A stretch of 64,000 nt of DNA from Streptomyces sp. NBC_01451 (lineage in GTDB: Bacteria; Actinomycetota; Actinomycetes; Streptomycetales; Streptomycetaceae): positions 6,696,001 to 6,760,000 of the forward strand of contig NZ_CP109479.1 of the NCBI RefSeq assembly GCF_036227485.1, given 5' to 3'. Shown here one piece after another: positions 41,028-48,174 of this stretch (positions are counted from its first letter, which is position 1; every line of letters begins with the position of its first letter). Position numbers and translations under genes: made by a program. Under the pieces are notes generated by a model. The model was not told the DNA's origin, searched no databases, and saw nothing but the letters and a program-made list of their open reading frames with translations.

Positions 41028-42488
41028 TCAGCTACGAAATGCCCCGGGATGCGTCTGCTCCCGCACGGACACGTACTGCTGTCGCACCGCCTGTCCCACC
41101 GCCAGCTCCTCACCGGGCTCCAGCACCTGCGCGGCGGCGCCCTGCCAGGCCGGCGGGGTGCGCGGGTCGAGCGTGCCCTGCGACACCCCGAGCGCCCAGG
41201 CGGCCTGCCGCGCGGCACCGATGGCCGCGTAGTCCGCGGGCTGCGGTACGACGACCTGCGCCCCGAACAACGGCGGCGCCGCGGCCTGCACGGCGGGCAG
41301 TTCGGCGGCGGACCCGAGCAGGAAGACGCGCTGTACGTCGACTCCACGCCCCCGCAGCACGTCCAGGGCGTCCGCGAGCCCGCACAGCATCCCCTCGAAG
41401 GCGGCCCGTGCCAGATGCTCGGCCTTCATGGACTCCCGCCGCAGCCCGGCGAGCGTCCCCGCGGTGTGCGGCAGATTGGGCGTCCGCTCCCCTTCCAGAT
41501 AGGGCAGCATGACCAGCCCGTGAGCGCCCGGGGTCGACTTCATCGCGAGGTCGGACAGGGTCTCCAGATCACTCAGCCCGAGCAGCTCGGCCGTCCCCCG
41601 CAAGGTCCGTACGGCGTTCAGCGTCGTGACGACCGGCAGATGCAGCCCGGTCGCGTCGGCCAGCGAGGTGATCATCCCGGTCGAGTCGAAGAGCGCCTCG
41701 GGATGTACGGCCATCACGGACCCGGAGGCCCCCAGTGACACCACTACATCCCCGAGCCCCAGCCCGAGCCCGAAGGCGGCGGCCATGGTCTCCCCGGTCC
41801 CGGCGGAGATCAGCAGCCCCTCGGGCGTCGTACCGGCGGCGTCGGACGGGCCGAGCACCTCGGGCAGCATCGCCTGACGCCCGAGCGCGAGCTCGACGAG
41901 ATCACCGCGATAGGCCCCCATGGCGGCCGACCAGTAGCCCGTCCCCGAGGCCCCGCCCCGGTCGGTGGTCCGCCGTACGGGCCGCCCCAGCAACTGCCAC
42001 ACCAGCCAGTCGTGCGCCTGCATCAGCACGGCGGTCCGCTGCGCCGCCTCCGGCTCGTTGCGCGCCAGCCAGCGCAGCTTGGTCACCGGCTGCGCGGCCT
42101 GCGGCACACACCCCACGGCCTGCGCCCACGCCTCCCGCCCGCCGAGCGCGTCGATCAGATCGGCCGCGGCGACCTGCGCCCGCTTGTCCCCGCCGACCAT
42201 CGCCGGCCGTACGGTGTTGCCCTGCGCGTCGACCGGCACCAGCGCGTTCTGCTGCGCGGACACCCCGATGGCCTGCACACCTTCGAGCAGCCCGCCGCCG
42301 GCCGCCTCACCGAGGGAGAGCAGCCAGGCCTGCGGATCGACATCGGAGGGCCGCCCGCCGCCCCCGCCCTCGACGCCTTCCATCGGATGCGGCGCATAGC
42401 CCTGCCGCAGCACGGACCCCGTGTCCGCGTCGCAGACGACGATACGAGTGAAATCGGGCGAACTGTCCAACCCGGCGACTATCCCCAT
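41028..42488 (-). CDS. FGGY carbohydrate kinase (xylulokinase-like)
   Basis: A 486-residue sugar kinase of the FGGY family. It begins MGIVAGLDSSPDFTRIVVCD, the phosphate-1 loop; the family pattern continues with AIGVSAQQNALVPVD (~75), GGASGTGYWS (~170) and the nucleotide site GDVVVSLGASGSVMAV (~245). The C-terminal signature region is VFLLGSAAELPAVQAAAPPLFGAQV. The substrate is probably a pentulose such as D-xylulose. No isomerase or transporter is adjacent. It lies upstream of the ABC exporter genes in the same direction with a 150-bp gap. Confidence 0.87.
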   Translation of the reverse strand: MGIVAGLDSSPDFTRIVVCDADTGSVLRQGYAPHPMEGVEGGGGGRPSDVDPQAWLLSLGEAAGGGLLEGVQAIGVSAQQNALVPVDAQGNTVRPAMVGGDKRAQVAAADLIDALGGREAWAQAVGCVPQAAQPVTKLRWLARNEPEAAQRTAVLMQAHDWLVWQLLGRPVRRTTDRGGASGTGYWSAAMGAYRGDLVELALGRQAMLPEVLGPSDAAGTTPEGLLISAGTGETMAAAFGLGLGLGDVVVSLGASGSVMAVHPEALFDSTGMITSLADATGLHLPVVTTLNAVRTLRGTAELLGLSDLETLSDLAMKSTPGAHGLVMLPYLEGERTPNLPHTAGTLAGLRRESMKAEHLARAAFEGMLCGLADALDVLRGRGVDVQRVFLLGSAAELPAVQAAAPPLFGAQVVVPQPADYAAIGAARQAAWALGVSQGTLDPRTPPAWQGAAAQVLEPGEELAVGQAVRQQYVSVREQTHPGAFRS

Positions 42489-42617
42489 GGCGAAAATTCT
42501 GCCGTACGCGGAGAGGTGAACGCGCCGGGTCGACACTCCGTTGGCGGTGACCTGTGCGTTGTGGGTGACCAGGGGCGTGCGGGTGCCGCAGATGTGTCCA
42601 TGCAGACACCCTGGCAC

Positions 42618-42923
42618 TCAGGTGTTGTTGGTGCCCCAGTCGTCCTCGCCACCTCCCGTGGCGTTGCGCTCACGCAGGGAGCGCACCCGGCCCGCCACGG
42701 AGTCGGGCACCCGGTCCCCGACCTTCTCGCTCACGGTGTGGAACGCCTTGCCGGCGAACTCCCGCCCCTGCAGCGCGGCCGACTCGGCGGTGTTGCGGAC
42801 GGCCGGGTTCTGCGAGATCCGGCGGGCGGACTTCTTCAACTGCTCGTAACGCTCTCGCCCGGCCCGTGTGCCCAGCACGTAACCCAGGGCCAGTCCGGCG
42901 ACGAACGTGAGCCGGTAGCGCAT
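42618..42923 (-). CDS. YtxH-like small membrane-associated protein
   Basis: A 101-residue protein with a short N-terminal hydrophobic/glycine stretch (MRYRLTFVAGLALGYVLGTRAGRERYEQLKKSARRI), the pattern of YtxH-type proteins, followed by a charged helical tail. AAGGAAAGG precedes the ATG at 42923. Function unknown; related proteins are stress associated. It ends 130 bp upstream of the FGGY kinase start. Confidence 0.8.
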   Translation of the reverse strand: MRYRLTFVAGLALGYVLGTRAGRERYEQLKKSARRISQNPAVRNTAESAALQGREFAGKAFHTVSEKVGDRVPDSVAGRVRSLRERNATGGGEDDWGTNNT

Positions 42924-43145
42924 GACGGCCACCTTTCCTTGACGAGTGTCGAGTGGTGAGTGACGGATGGTGGGTGGGGCGACGGATGGACTGACGGACC
43001 GCGGTCGGCGAACGAGGGGCGCCACGTGCGAGGCGCGCGGAACCGATTGGCGGAGCACCCCCCTGCTTGCGCTAATGTATGTGTCGCAGCGACCGCACGC
43101 CCCCTGGCGAATACCCAGGGAGTCACGATCGATGCAACGAGGCGA

Positions 43146-43218
43146 TCCCCTGTAGCTCAATTGGCAGAGCAGCCGGCTGTTAACCGGCAGGTTACTGGTT
43201 CGAGTCCAGTCGGGGGAG
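43146..43218 (+). tRNA. tRNA-Asn (GTT), first copy
   Basis: 73 nt with a complete cloverleaf: acceptor TCCCCTG pairs with CGGGGGA (one G-U), anticodon loop CTGTTAA gives GTT, T-arm ACTGG-TTCGAGT-CCAGT. No CCA is encoded. Confidence 0.95.
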
Positions 43219-43224
43219 CTTCGA

Positions 43225-43297
43225 TCTTCCGTAGCTCAATTGGCAGAGCAGCCGGCTGTTAACCGGCAGGTTACTGGTTCGAGTCCAGTCGGGAGAG
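43225..43297 (+). tRNA. tRNA-Asn (GTT), second copy
   Basis: 73 nt, identical to the first copy through the body but with a different, still paired acceptor stem (TCTTCCG with CGGGAGA). It starts six bases after the first copy, so the two are surely co-transcribed. Confidence 0.95.
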
Positions 43298-43307
43298 CGC
43301 TTGAACG

Positions 43308-43330
43308 AGGACCCCGTTGGGGTCCTTTTT
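43308..43330 (+). terminator. Rho-independent terminator of tRNA-Asn pair
   Basis: AGGACCCC-GTT-GGGGTCCT followed by a T-run (43326-43330). This is a canonical intrinsic terminator 10 bp past the second tRNA. Confidence 0.92.
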
Positions 43331-43464
43331 CATGCCCGGGGGAACCGCTTGAGCTGCGTCGAGGTCTTCATGGTCATGCGAAGCCGACCATCCGAAGCAG
43401 GAGATCGTATGAGCGGCTATGCTGCGGCAGACGGCGCGCACAAATGTGCGCGACGCGCCGTAAT

Positions 43465-43538
43465 GGGGCGGTAGCTCAGCCGGTTAGAGCAGCGGACTCA
43501 TAATCCGTCGGCCGTGGGTTCGAGTCCCACCCGCCCCA
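43465..43538 (+). tRNA. tRNA with CAT anticodon (elongator Met or Ile2)
   Basis: 74 nt; acceptor GGGGCGG pairs with CCGCCCC, anticodon loop ACTCATAATC gives CAT, T-arm GTGGG-TTCGAGT-CCCAC. It is not an initiator: the first pair is G-C. Elongator Met and lysidine-modified Ile2 cannot be told apart with certainty by eye. Its 3' part serves as an integration site (34 bp repeated at 47493-47526). Confidence 0.92.
43494..43527. repeat. Attachment-site repeat, proximal (within tRNA)
   Basis: 34 bases from the anticodon arm through the T-loop, identical to 47493-47526. Together they form direct repeats bracketing a 4-kb segment, the signature of site-specific insertion into a tRNA gene that kept the gene intact at this end. 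Confidence 0.85.
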
Positions 43539-43871
43539 CTCTGCGCTACGCGGGGAGAAGCCGTCTGACCAGGCACTTTCCTGGTCGGGGCGAGGGTGTG
43601 AGGGTCCTGGCGGCCCGTGGTGATCATGATTTCTTGATCGTCTGGACAAAGTCTGGACGCCGATTCCGGTTAAGTCGGGCGTCGCGCTTATGGGGTGTTT
43701 CGTGTCAGCGTCGGACAAGTCCCCGCTGGCTCGTCCCGCAGCGAGAAGTGGGTCCATGTGAACGTCTTGACGCTGGCGCGCATCCCCTGCGTGGTCTGTT
43801 TGTGATTTATGGGCGCGTCGATGTTGGTGATGTATCCTGGGTGCATACATCGTGGACGTTGGAGGTGTGCG
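43539..43871. other. Non-coding left margin of the tRNA island
   Basis: No gene is seen. It contains a hairpin (43567-43586, GACCAGG-CACTTT-CCTGGTC) that may terminate the tRNA, and two direct GTCTGGAC units at 43640-43647 and 43651-43658 (11-bp period) that resemble recombinase arm sites. The vapBC operator lies at 43829-43851. A minus-strand reading frame ending in WDSNPRPTDYESAALT is only translation through the tRNA. Confidence 0.6.
43829..43851. promoter_or_regulatory. VapBC operator candidate
   Basis: GATGTAT-N9-ATACATC, an exact 7-bp inverted repeat 20 bp before the vapB ATG. Autoregulation by VapB/VapBC through such sites is usual for the family. Confidence 0.65.
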
Positions 43872-44105
43872 ATGTCCGTCACGCAGATTGATCTCGACGA
43901 CGAGGCACTGGCCGAGGCCATGCGGCTCATGGGTGCCACGACGAAGAAGGAGACCGTCAACGCGGCCCTTCGGGACTACGTAGCGCGGATCAGGAGGCTT
44001 GAGGCCGCGGAGAAGCTGGCCGCGCGAGGTGAGCGTGGCGAGTTTGAGCAGGCCGCAGCGGTCCATGAAGCCGAGAAGCGTGCGCGGCGCGAGGCCTTCG
44101 AGTGA
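43872..44105 (+). CDS. vapB: VapB-type antitoxin
   Basis: A 77-residue antitoxin of the VapB/ribbon-helix-helix type. It begins MSVTQIDLDDEALAEAMRLMG, then the helix TTKKETVNAALRDYVARIRRLEAAEKL, typical for DNA binding, and a charged C-terminus that would wrap the toxin. GGAGG precedes the ATG by six bases. Its stop overlaps the toxin start (GTGA). An inverted repeat upstream is the probable operator. Confidence 0.87.
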   Translation: MSVTQIDLDDEALAEAMRLMGATTKKETVNAALRDYVARIRRLEAAEKLAARGERGEFEQAAAVHEAEKRARREAFE

Positions 44106-44509
44106 TCACGTATCTGGTCGACACCTCGGCTCTGTGGCATCTGTTCCGTACCCCAGGTGCGCTGCGCCCCTGGGAGGGACACATCGCCGCCGGGGTGTTC
44201 CACCTCTGTGAGCCGACACGAGCCGAATTCCTCTACTCGGCGACCAGCCCGTCTCACCGAGATGAGCTGGCCGAGGAACTGGACGCGCTCTGTCTGCTCT
44301 CTCCGGTTCCGAAGAACGCCTGGCGGTGGGTCGATACCGCCCAGTACAAATTGACCCAGAGGGGCCAGCATCGGGCGGCGGGAGCGATCGACCTGTTGGT
44401 GTGTGCGACAGCTGTACACCATGGGCACACCGTCCTCCACGTGGACAATGACTTCGCGACGGTGGCCGGAGTCCTCAAGGAAGTTCAGCAGCGAGACGCA
44501 CGAGCCTGA
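44102..44509 (+). CDS. vapC: VapC PIN-domain ribonuclease toxin
   Basis: A 135-residue PIN toxin. The acidic active-site residues are visible: Asp in YLVDTSALWHL (residue ~6), Glu in CEPTRAEFLYS (~42), Asp in GAIDLLVCATAV (~96) and Asp in VLHVDNDFATVA (~115). VapC toxins cleave tRNA or rRNA when VapB is degraded. The full set of acidic residues suggests it is active. GTG 44102 overlaps the vapB stop by four bases. Confidence 0.88.
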   Translation: MITYLVDTSALWHLFRTPGALRPWEGHIAAGVFHLCEPTRAEFLYSATSPSHRDELAEELDALCLLSPVPKNAWRWVDTAQYKLTQRGQHRAAGAIDLLVCATAVHHGHTVLHVDNDFATVAGVLKEVQQRDARA

Positions 44510-44940
44510 TGTCCGGAGGCAGGAACACGTCTGTCGGCTTCTGGCCTCGGTGATCGATGTCTCCGGGGTGCATCACTACGACCTATCCCCGCATGCGCAG
44601 GGTCCACTACGTGCGCGCAGTGACGGTGACGACGGGCGGAGAGCTCTTCCCGCGTGTGCGGGGCCAACGCCGTTCAGACCGCGTACGACAAGCAGTTCGA
44701 GGAGCTATCCCCGCCGGTGGCGGGCCCATGGCCACGAGGCGATCGGCGGCACGGTTGTGGGGGAGCTATTCAGGTCAGCCCTGAGGCGGCCTTTGAGACG
44801 CACGCCGTGTCGCCGGTGCACGCGGAGGTCACCAAACGCCTCCGCGAATTCTGCGTCGCGGGGACGGAGGCGTACCGGCTCGGCCTGGTCGCTGGGAAGG
44901 GGCTCCCCGCGGCGTCTTGAGACAACGCGCGTCTCGACGG
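44510..44940. other. 431-bp stretch without a convincing gene
   Basis: Several short overlapping frames exist; the best (44654-44920, 88 codons, ending TKRLREFCVAGTEAYRLGLV) has no recognised relatives and no ribosome binding site. Codon bias is less marked than in neighbours. It reads as decayed sequence between vapC and the TetR gene. Confidence 0.5.
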
Positions 44941-45633
44941 TCAGGCGCCGCAGGCACCGTTTCCGCCGAGGCTGATCATGGCGCGGTACAGCTGCTCCTC
45001 GGTGAGCGGCGGCGCCGGTAGCGGGTGGGCGCGGTCGGTTCGGAAGCCGTCGAGCAGAAGGTAGAGGTGGCGGCGCCAGGCGTCCGGGGCGATGGCGTGG
45101 GTGGCCTCGGTGACGCGGCTGTGCGACCAGATGACGAAGGCAAGGTCCTCGGGCGTGAGGTCGGGGCGCAGGCTGCCCTGCTCCTGCGCACGCTCGACGA
45201 TGTGTACACCGAGTTCACGGATGCGGGTCTGGGCGCCCGCCAGGCAGGCGCTCTCCGGCAACCGCATGGAGGCCAGATCGTTGAACCCCCGGTCCTGTGA
45301 CTGGAGTTCGCACATGGTCTCCAGAAAATGACACAGCCCCGCCCAGGCGTCATCCATGGTGACGGCCTTCTCGGCGGCCTCCCGCCAGACGGCCAGCTTC
45401 TCCGCGAAGGTCGCCTGCACCAGGTCCAGCCGGGTGGGGAAGTGCCGGTACAGCGTGCCGATGGCCACCCCGGCCCGCCTGGCCACCTGCTCCAGGGGGG
45501 CCTCCAGGCCCTGCTCGGCGAAGCAGGAGCGGGCCGCGGTGAGCAGGGCCTCGCGGTTGCGCTGTGCGTCGCGCCGCAGGGGGCGGACGGGGGCCGGGTT
45601 CCCGGCGGAGGCGGACGGTGGGTCGATGGCCAT
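44941..45633 (-). CDS. TetR/AcrR family regulator
   Basis: A 230-residue repressor. The DNA-binding domain is AQRNREALLTAARSCFAEQG followed by EQVARRAGVAIGTLYRHFPTRLDLV (residues ~22-70); the rest is an all-helical ligand-binding part typical of SbtR-like TetR_C domains. It is divergent from the SDR and deazaflavin-dependent reductase genes and probably represses them through the 11-bp inverted repeat at 45662-45696. Ligand unknown. Confidence 0.9.
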   Translation of the reverse strand: MAIDPPSASAGNPAPVRPLRRDAQRNREALLTAARSCFAEQGLEAPLEQVARRAGVAIGTLYRHFPTRLDLVQATFAEKLAVWREAAEKAVTMDDAWAGLCHFLETMCELQSQDRGFNDLASMRLPESACLAGAQTRIRELGVHIVERAQEQGSLRPDLTPEDLAFVIWSHSRVTEATHAIAPDAWRRHLYLLLDGFRTDRAHPLPAPPLTEEQLYRAMISLGGNGACGA

Positions 45634-45661
45634 GTCTCTCAGGCTACCAACCGGAGGGATA

Positions 45662-45696
45662 CCTCATGTTCTCTGCTACGATCCAAGAACATGAGG
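45662..45696. promoter_or_regulatory. TetR operator candidate
   Basis: CCTCATGTTCT (45662-45672) and AGAACATGAGG (45686-45696) are exact inverted repeats 13 bp apart, in the gap between the TetR gene and the SDR gene. A TACGAT -10-like sequence lies in the spacer. The size fits two TetR dimers or one wide site. Confidence 0.75.
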
Positions 45697-45781
45697 CTTC
45701 CCTCGACTTTCAGTCCTGACCGCTGACGTGGCGGGAGATGCCCTCATCCGTCCAGCCCGTCCGACCACAGGAGCACCACCC

Positions 45782-46453
45782 ATGCCCGTCATCGCCGTCA
45801 TCGGAGCAGGCCCCGGCCTGGGCCTGTCCATCGCCCGCCGCTTCGGAAGGGAGGGTTTCCAGGTCGCCCTGGTCTCCCGGACCCAGGACAAGCTCGACGC
45901 GCTCGCCGCACAGCTCGCCGAGGACGGCATCGAGGCCGCGGGCTTCGCCGCGGACGTGACGCGTCCCGACTCGCTGCAGTCGGCGCTCGCCGCGGTCGCC
46001 GACCGGTTCGGGGCCGTCGACGTACTGGAGTACTCGCCCGCCGACCCCACGTTCGCCGGCGCCGCCGCCGTCGACGCCACGGCGCAGGACCTCCACAAGC
46101 AGCTCGACTACTACCTGTACGGAGCGGTCGCCGCGGTCCGTCAGGTGCTGCCCGCCATGCTCGAACGCGGCAGTGGCACCCTGCTGTTCTCCACGGGCGC
46201 CTCCTCCATCCGGCCGAGCGGCGGCGCGTTCGGCAGCGTCGGCGTCGCGGCGGCGGCCCTGCGCAACTACGCCATGGCCCTGGGCATCGACCTCGCCGAG
46301 CACGGGGTGCACGCCGCACACGTGGCGATCGGGGTGTTCATCGGCAGCGGTCCCGGCACCGAGCCCGAGACCATCGCCGAGCACTACTGGGACGCGTACA
46401 CCAAGCGCGACCAGGCCGAGATCGTCCACACCGTCCCCGGCGGCATCCGGTGA
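45782..46453 (+). CDS. SDR family protein lacking the canonical YxxxK
   Basis: A 223-residue Rossmann-fold protein: VIGAGPGLGLSIARRFGREGFQVALVSR at the start binds NAD(P). The usual NNAG is replaced by EYSPADPTF, and where YxxxK is expected the sequence is GGAFGSVGVAAAALRNYAMAL, so the catalytic Tyr and Lys are missing. It may be a non-catalytic or alternative-mechanism SDR, or act as NmrA-like sensor. The ATG 45782 was used. Its stop overlaps the next gene's GTG, so it is co-translated with the reductase. Controlled by the divergent TetR gene. Confidence 0.82.
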   Translation: MPVIAVIGAGPGLGLSIARRFGREGFQVALVSRTQDKLDALAAQLAEDGIEAAGFAADVTRPDSLQSALAAVADRFGAVDVLEYSPADPTFAGAAAVDATAQDLHKQLDYYLYGAVAAVRQVLPAMLERGSGTLLFSTGASSIRPSGGAFGSVGVAAAALRNYAMALGIDLAEHGVHAAHVAIGVFIGSGPGTEPETIAEHYWDAYTKRDQAEIVHTVPGGIR

Positions 46454-46953
46454 GCACCTCCGGCACACCCGCCGCGAACACGGCCACGCCCCCCATGGTG
46501 AAGATCTTCCGAGCCGCCAACAAGGTCGTCCGGCCGCTGCTCGCCTCCCGCTTCCACAAGCCGCTGAGCGGGCGCCTGATGCTGCTCACGTACAAGGGGC
46601 ACCGGACGGGCCGTCAATTCACGGTCCCCATCGGCTACTTCGACTGGGATCCCGGCACCGTGCTCGCCATGTCCTCCCAGCTCAGCTGGATCCCCAGCAT
46701 GCGCGAAGGGTCCGCCGTCCGGCTGCGCATCCGGGGCCAGGACCACGCCGCCGTCCCGACGGTCGTCGAGGACCCTGAGGAAGTCGCCCCCCTGCTGGGT
46801 GAGTTCGGCCGGCGCAAAGGGCCCAAGGCCGCCAAGGGACTGATGCTCGGCCTCCCAGGCGACCGGCAACCCACCGACGACGAGCTACGCACGGCCGCCG
46901 CCAAGACCCGCTTCGTCTGCTTCCGGATGGAGCCCGAGCGGCCGAGCCGGTAG
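46450..46953 (+). CDS. Deazaflavin (F420)-dependent nitroreductase family protein
   Basis: A 167-residue protein of the DDN/F420H2-dependent quinone reductase family. Visible is LMLLTYKGHRTGRQFTVPIGYF (~50-70), the characteristic TxGRxTG-like phosphate-binding segment, and the split-barrel pattern VRLRIRGQDHAAVPTVVEDPEEVAPLL. It probably uses reduced F420 to reduce quinones or nitro compounds. GTG 46450 overlaps the SDR stop (GTGA). It is the last gene of the TetR-controlled unit on the tRNA island. Confidence 0.8.
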   Translation: MSTSGTPAANTATPPMVKIFRAANKVVRPLLASRFHKPLSGRLMLLTYKGHRTGRQFTVPIGYFDWDPGTVLAMSSQLSWIPSMREGSAVRLRIRGQDHAAVPTVVEDPEEVAPLLGEFGRRKGPKAAKGLMLGLPGDRQPTDDELRTAAAKTRFVCFRMEPERPSR

Positions 46954-47065
46954 CACTCGACCGGCTGATGCGGTCGACGGAGACCCTTCCCGCCCGCGAG
47001 CACTCCAACTATGAGCGCCAGGAGCGGATCATCACCGAGGCCATGGCCGAACGCTGGCTGGAACC

Positions 47066-47216
47066 TCAGCTGCCCGCTGGCGACTTGACCTGCTGGGACT
47101 TCGGCACCGCCAGGACGTAGCCGACGCCGGCCTCCTCCAGCATCCGCCGGAAGTGCCACTCCTGCCCGTAGGCCGCATCCGCGGTCACCCAGGCAATCGG
47201 CAGGACGGAGTCCAGA
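47066..47216 (-). pseudogene. Fragment of an IS701-type transposase
   Basis: Minus-strand reading gives DSVLPIAWVTADAAYGQEW then HFRRMLEEAGVGYVLAVPKS and a stop. The VTADAAYGQ block includes the second catalytic Asp of DDE transposases. Both flanks are missing. It differs in sequence from the intact IS701-type transposase at 51.7-53.0 kb (which reads VTGDEVYGG), so it is from another element. Confidence 0.75.
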
Positions 47217-47492
47217 ATGAGGGTCTGCGTACTTGAGGGGACGCTCCCCCTGCCTTCGGGTCGCAGTAGGGAAATCCGCTGCGGGCGAGTTCGAGGCGCA
47301 CTCCCGGGCTGGGGTGATCGTCTCGGAAGCTGGTTGGGCTTGTCCTTCCGGGACGCGTTCTGGACGCAGGTTGGACACAAGGATCGGAAAAGACTGACAA
47401 GGGCCGAGAGGGACTGAGGCGCCAAACCGTGTCTGACCTGGGAAAACGCCCAAGATGAGCATGGATCGGCAAGGGTCGCCAAGATCCTCAAA

Positions 47493-47526
47493 GGACTCAT
47501 AATCCGTCGGCCGTGGGTTCGAGTCC
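47493..47526. repeat. Attachment-site repeat, distal
   Basis: 34-base exact copy of tRNA positions 43494-43527, followed by ACCCGC after a one-base loss relative to the tRNA. The IS256-family element begins at 47533, cutting off the rest of the tRNA 3' end. Confidence 0.85.
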
Positions 47527-48174
47527 ACCCGCGGGTCTGTACGCTCACCGGTGTAATTGATGATCATGGAAGAGACATCAAGTGACTGACACCGTGACCG
47601 AGTCCGCGACCGCCGATGACCTGGCGGAACCGTCGCTGGAGAGTGCGGCGGTCGAGCAGAAGCTCATCGACCAGCTCGTCGCGCAGGCCCGGAGCAAGGG
47701 TCTGCAGTTGACCGGCGAGGGCGGGCTGCTGCAGCAGCTGACCAAGACGGTTCTGGAGTCCGCCCTGGAGGGCGAGATCACCGACCATCTCGGCTACGAC
47801 AAGCACGACCCGGCGGGCAAGGACGGCGGCAACTCCCGCAACGGCACCCGCTCCAAGACCGTACTGACCGACATCGGGCCGGTCGAGATTGACGTCCCCC
47901 GTGACCGGGAGGGTTCCTTCGAGCCGGCCATCGTCAAGAAGCGGCAGCGCCGGCTGACCGGCGTCGACGAGATGGTCCTGTCGCTGTCCGCGAAGGGCCT
48001 CACCCACGGCGAGATCTCCGCGCACCTGGCCGAGGTCTACGGCGCCAGCGTGTCCAAGACGACCATCAGCACGATCACCGACAAGGTGATGGACGGCATG
48101 GCCGAATGGCAGAACAGGCCACTCGACCGCGTCTACCCGGTCGTCTTCATTGACGCGATCAACGTCAAGATTCG

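Larger units (their letters stand above)
46954..47532. other. 579-bp margin of the tRNA island with transposase scrap
   Basis: No intact gene. A 45-residue IS701-type transposase scrap is on the minus strand at 47066-47216. TCTGGAC units at 47360-47366 and TTGGAC at 47371-47376 repeat the 11-bp spaced pair seen at 43640-43658. The att-like repeat ends the interval. Confidence 0.6.

Noticed and set aside
43476..44066. A minus-strand frame ending WDSNPRPTDYESAALT, and a similar one at 47.5 kb
   Set aside because: These are translations through the tRNA gene and its repeat copy, a common false gene; the DNA repeat explains the similarity.
44557..44920. Small genes between vapC and the TetR gene
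   Set aside because: Overlapping frames of under 90 codons, no ribosome binding site, no recognisable domain; listed only as an empty stretch.
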